DNA from: Metaphire vulgaris | Lineage: Eukaryota > Annelida > Clitellata > Crassiclitellata > Megascolecidae | Length of the DNA stretch: 64,000 nt | Reading direction: 5' to 3' | Assembly: GCA_018105865.1 (NCBI GenBank) | Contig: CM030840.1 | Span: 5,674,140 to 5,738,139 of the forward strand | Shown: positions 62,901-64,000 of the stretch, one piece after another | How the letters are laid out: the number at the start of each line of letters is the position of its first letter | How positions within the stretch are numbered: position 1 is the first letter of the stretch | Translations under genes and position numbers: made by a program | Notes under the pieces: generated by a model | Seen by the model: the letters and a program-made list of their open reading frames with translations, nothing else | Database searches by the model: none | Told to the model about the DNA's origin: nothing

Positions 62901-63660
62901 CCTGACTGACGGAACATCGATCTATGCCGCAGAGATGGTAGCGATCCTGAAGGCCATGGAATGGGTAAACAGAACGCAGCAGACCAATACTATCGTCCTC
63001 AGCGACTGCCAGTCAGTGCTACAATCTATGATGCAGCAGAGATCACAGCGCAGGCCGATGCTGCTACAGCGCTTGCTGGCGACCTACGAGGACGACCGAA
63101 GCAGGCACCCAACAACCCCAACAATCCTGGTCTGGATCCCCAGTCACATGGGCATCGATGGAAATGAAACGGCCGACAAACTCTGTCGACAAGTCACCAG
63201 GAATCCGTGCGTTGACCTAGAAATCAGCCTTGAGTATAGGGACATGCAGGAACGCTACCGGGCCCACTGTATAAGTGAGTGGCAAAAGCTGTGGAAAACT
63301 TCGCTCACAGGCACCCAATACAGAAAAATTGAGCCGACAGTAGGACGCCGATGCAAATACACGGACCATCATCGCCGGAAGGAAGTCTGCATCAGCAGAC
63401 TGAGATTCGGCCGCTGCCGTCTGAATGTCTACCTAAACCAAATAGGTCGCCATGACGACGACAAATGCGCTAACTGTGATTTGCCTGAGACGGTCGAACA
63501 CTATCTGTTGAACTGTCCAGTTCAGCGGGTATTGCAAGACCGCCTGAAGGCTGACTGTAGGGCCATGAGTATGGATCTAAATCTTCGAACTGCGCTGAGC
63601 AACAAACGCTGCATAGAAACTATCTACGCCTACGTAGATGAAACTAAAAAACATCTTTAA
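59899..63660 (+). pseudogene. LINE ORF2: APE endonuclease, reverse transcriptase, RNase H, CCHC; two frameshifts
   Basis: The ATG at 59899-59901 overlaps the ORF1 stop (ATGGATATTAA). Endonuclease: QWN with N9, CIQETW with E38, VVGDFNAY, GSDHLPV. Frame 1 ends at 61197; the shift lies between 61157 and 61197. Reverse transcriptase in the next frame: SYRPIALTSVLCKLMERLV, GVFIDLEKAFD, NGSPQGSVISPILF and the catalytic FADDSAIW. RNase H starts VYTDGSFTNDG and is split by a second shift near 62840-62900. It then continues with AAEMVAILKAMEW, SDCQSVLQSM and WIPSHMGIDGNETADKL. The C-terminal zinc finger is CANCDLPETVEHYLLNCP. Catalytic residues I can see are intact. The frameshifts make this copy dead unless they are sequence errors. 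Confidence 0.9.
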
Positions 63661-63815
63661 GAGATACCGCAAGAATCAAGAAAGCCAAACGATGGCTAAC
63701 AAACTTCTATAAACTACAAGAGAAAAAGAGCACACAAACTCTATGACAGCAAAGGTTAACAGACGCCCATCGTCTAATGACGGACGCGTCTAAAAATAAA
63801 CCTACAAAACAACAA

Positions 63816-63827
63816 CCTTGTCGCGCT
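63816..63827 (+). repeat. Target-site duplication between two LINE copies
   Basis: CCTTGTCGCGCT, identical to 58276-58287 and to the empty sites at 38596-38607, 44985-44996 and 51612-51623. Confidence 0.9.
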
Positions 63828-64000
63828 GAATGGAGGAGGAGGAGAGAAAAGAGAGAGAGAGGATAGAAGGTCGTACGTCGAATGAGTAAATTGATCGCGT
63901 CTGTTTCAAAACGCTTTTCAGCTACAATCTTTCCGTCGACATTCTTATGTTGGACTCTCTGTCTTGAACGCCACTATCAGTAAGTTTCTTTCTTTTCTTT
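63828..64000 (+). mobile_element. Start of a second LINE copy, head-to-tail
   Basis: Begins GAATGGAGGAGGAGGAGAG. It matches the 5' end of the first copy (58288 onward) with only about three or four differences in 170 bp (a missing leading G, C/T at about 63893, and T/C in the final tract). Cut by the window end. Confidence 0.95.

Larger units (their letters stand above)
58288..63815 (+). mobile_element. Non-LTR retrotransposon (LINE, I/Nimb-like) inserted at the H1 promoter
   Basis: 5528 bp, full length by its ends. The 12-bp sequence CCTTGTCGCGCT occurs before it (58276-58287) and after it (63816-63827), as a target-site duplication. About 200 bp of 5' UTR, then ORF1 (gag-like), ORF2 (APE endonuclease, reverse transcriptase, RNase H, zinc finger) and about 155 bp of 3' UTR ending AAAACAACAAC with no poly(A). 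RNase H plus APE suggests the I group (I, Nimb, Ingi, LOA), not R1. The copy carries three frameshifts, so it is not functional as read. Same orientation as H1. Confidence 0.92.

Overview
This window comes from an invertebrate animal genome. It has spliced genes with GT-AG introns, a dense load of SINEs, MITEs and LINE fragments, and a tandem array of replication-dependent core and linker histone genes. The H3 is the metazoan H3.2 type, and the H2B and H2A proteins look most like those of marine invertebrates such as molluscs, annelids and brachiopods. I suspect a lophotrochozoan but cannot fix the phylum.

Layout. (1) 1-8906: the 3' part of an ADAMTS-like metalloprotease gene on the + strand: disintegrin-like, TSP1, cysteine-rich, spacer and further TSP1 repeats over about 11 exons. 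(2) 10930-20001: a complete five-exon gene whose exon phases all agree. It gives 890 residues with one U1/JAZ-like C2H2 zinc finger, four double-stranded-RNA-binding domains and a tail of about 33-residue repeats. (3) 20002-31842: mostly intergenic, filled with hAT-like MITEs (several with perfect 8-bp target duplications), a small gene for a secreted 12-cysteine peptide (27936-29081), and a 1.66-kb element with 195-bp palindrome-rich inverted repeats around the remains of a Gin/KRBA2-type integrase. (4) 31843-58287: the histone array. The unit order is H3(+) H2B(-) H2A(+) H4(+) H1(+), with a period of about 6.3-6.6 kb. There are three near-complete units and remnants at the left edge. Nearly every gene ends in the histone 3' stem-loop followed by a purine-rich element. 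(5) 58288-64000: a 5.5-kb non-LTR retrotransposon inserted in the fourth H1 promoter, followed head-to-tail by the start of a second copy at a regenerated copy of the same 12-bp target.

How it works together. Each histone unit carries one divergent H2A/H2B promoter with two CACGTG boxes and TATA-like elements for both genes. H4 and H3 each have a TATA box and CCAAT motifs. The units differ by microsatellite length and a few point differences in a mosaic pattern, consistent with unequal crossing-over and gene conversion. Several copies carry single-base indels (H2A-2, H1-2, H3-2, H4-3). Most fall in homopolymers, so they are either real decay or sequencing error.

The most interesting item is the LINE. 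It has a gag-like ORF1 with three zinc knuckles and an ORF2 with APE endonuclease, reverse transcriptase, RNase H and a C-terminal zinc finger. It sits 57 bp upstream of the H1 start codon position, near the probable transcription start, in the same orientation as H1, and is duplicated in tandem with a 12-bp target repeat. This looks like a histone-gene-targeted, host-promoter-borrowing retrotransposon. I know of none described for this target, but I could not search.
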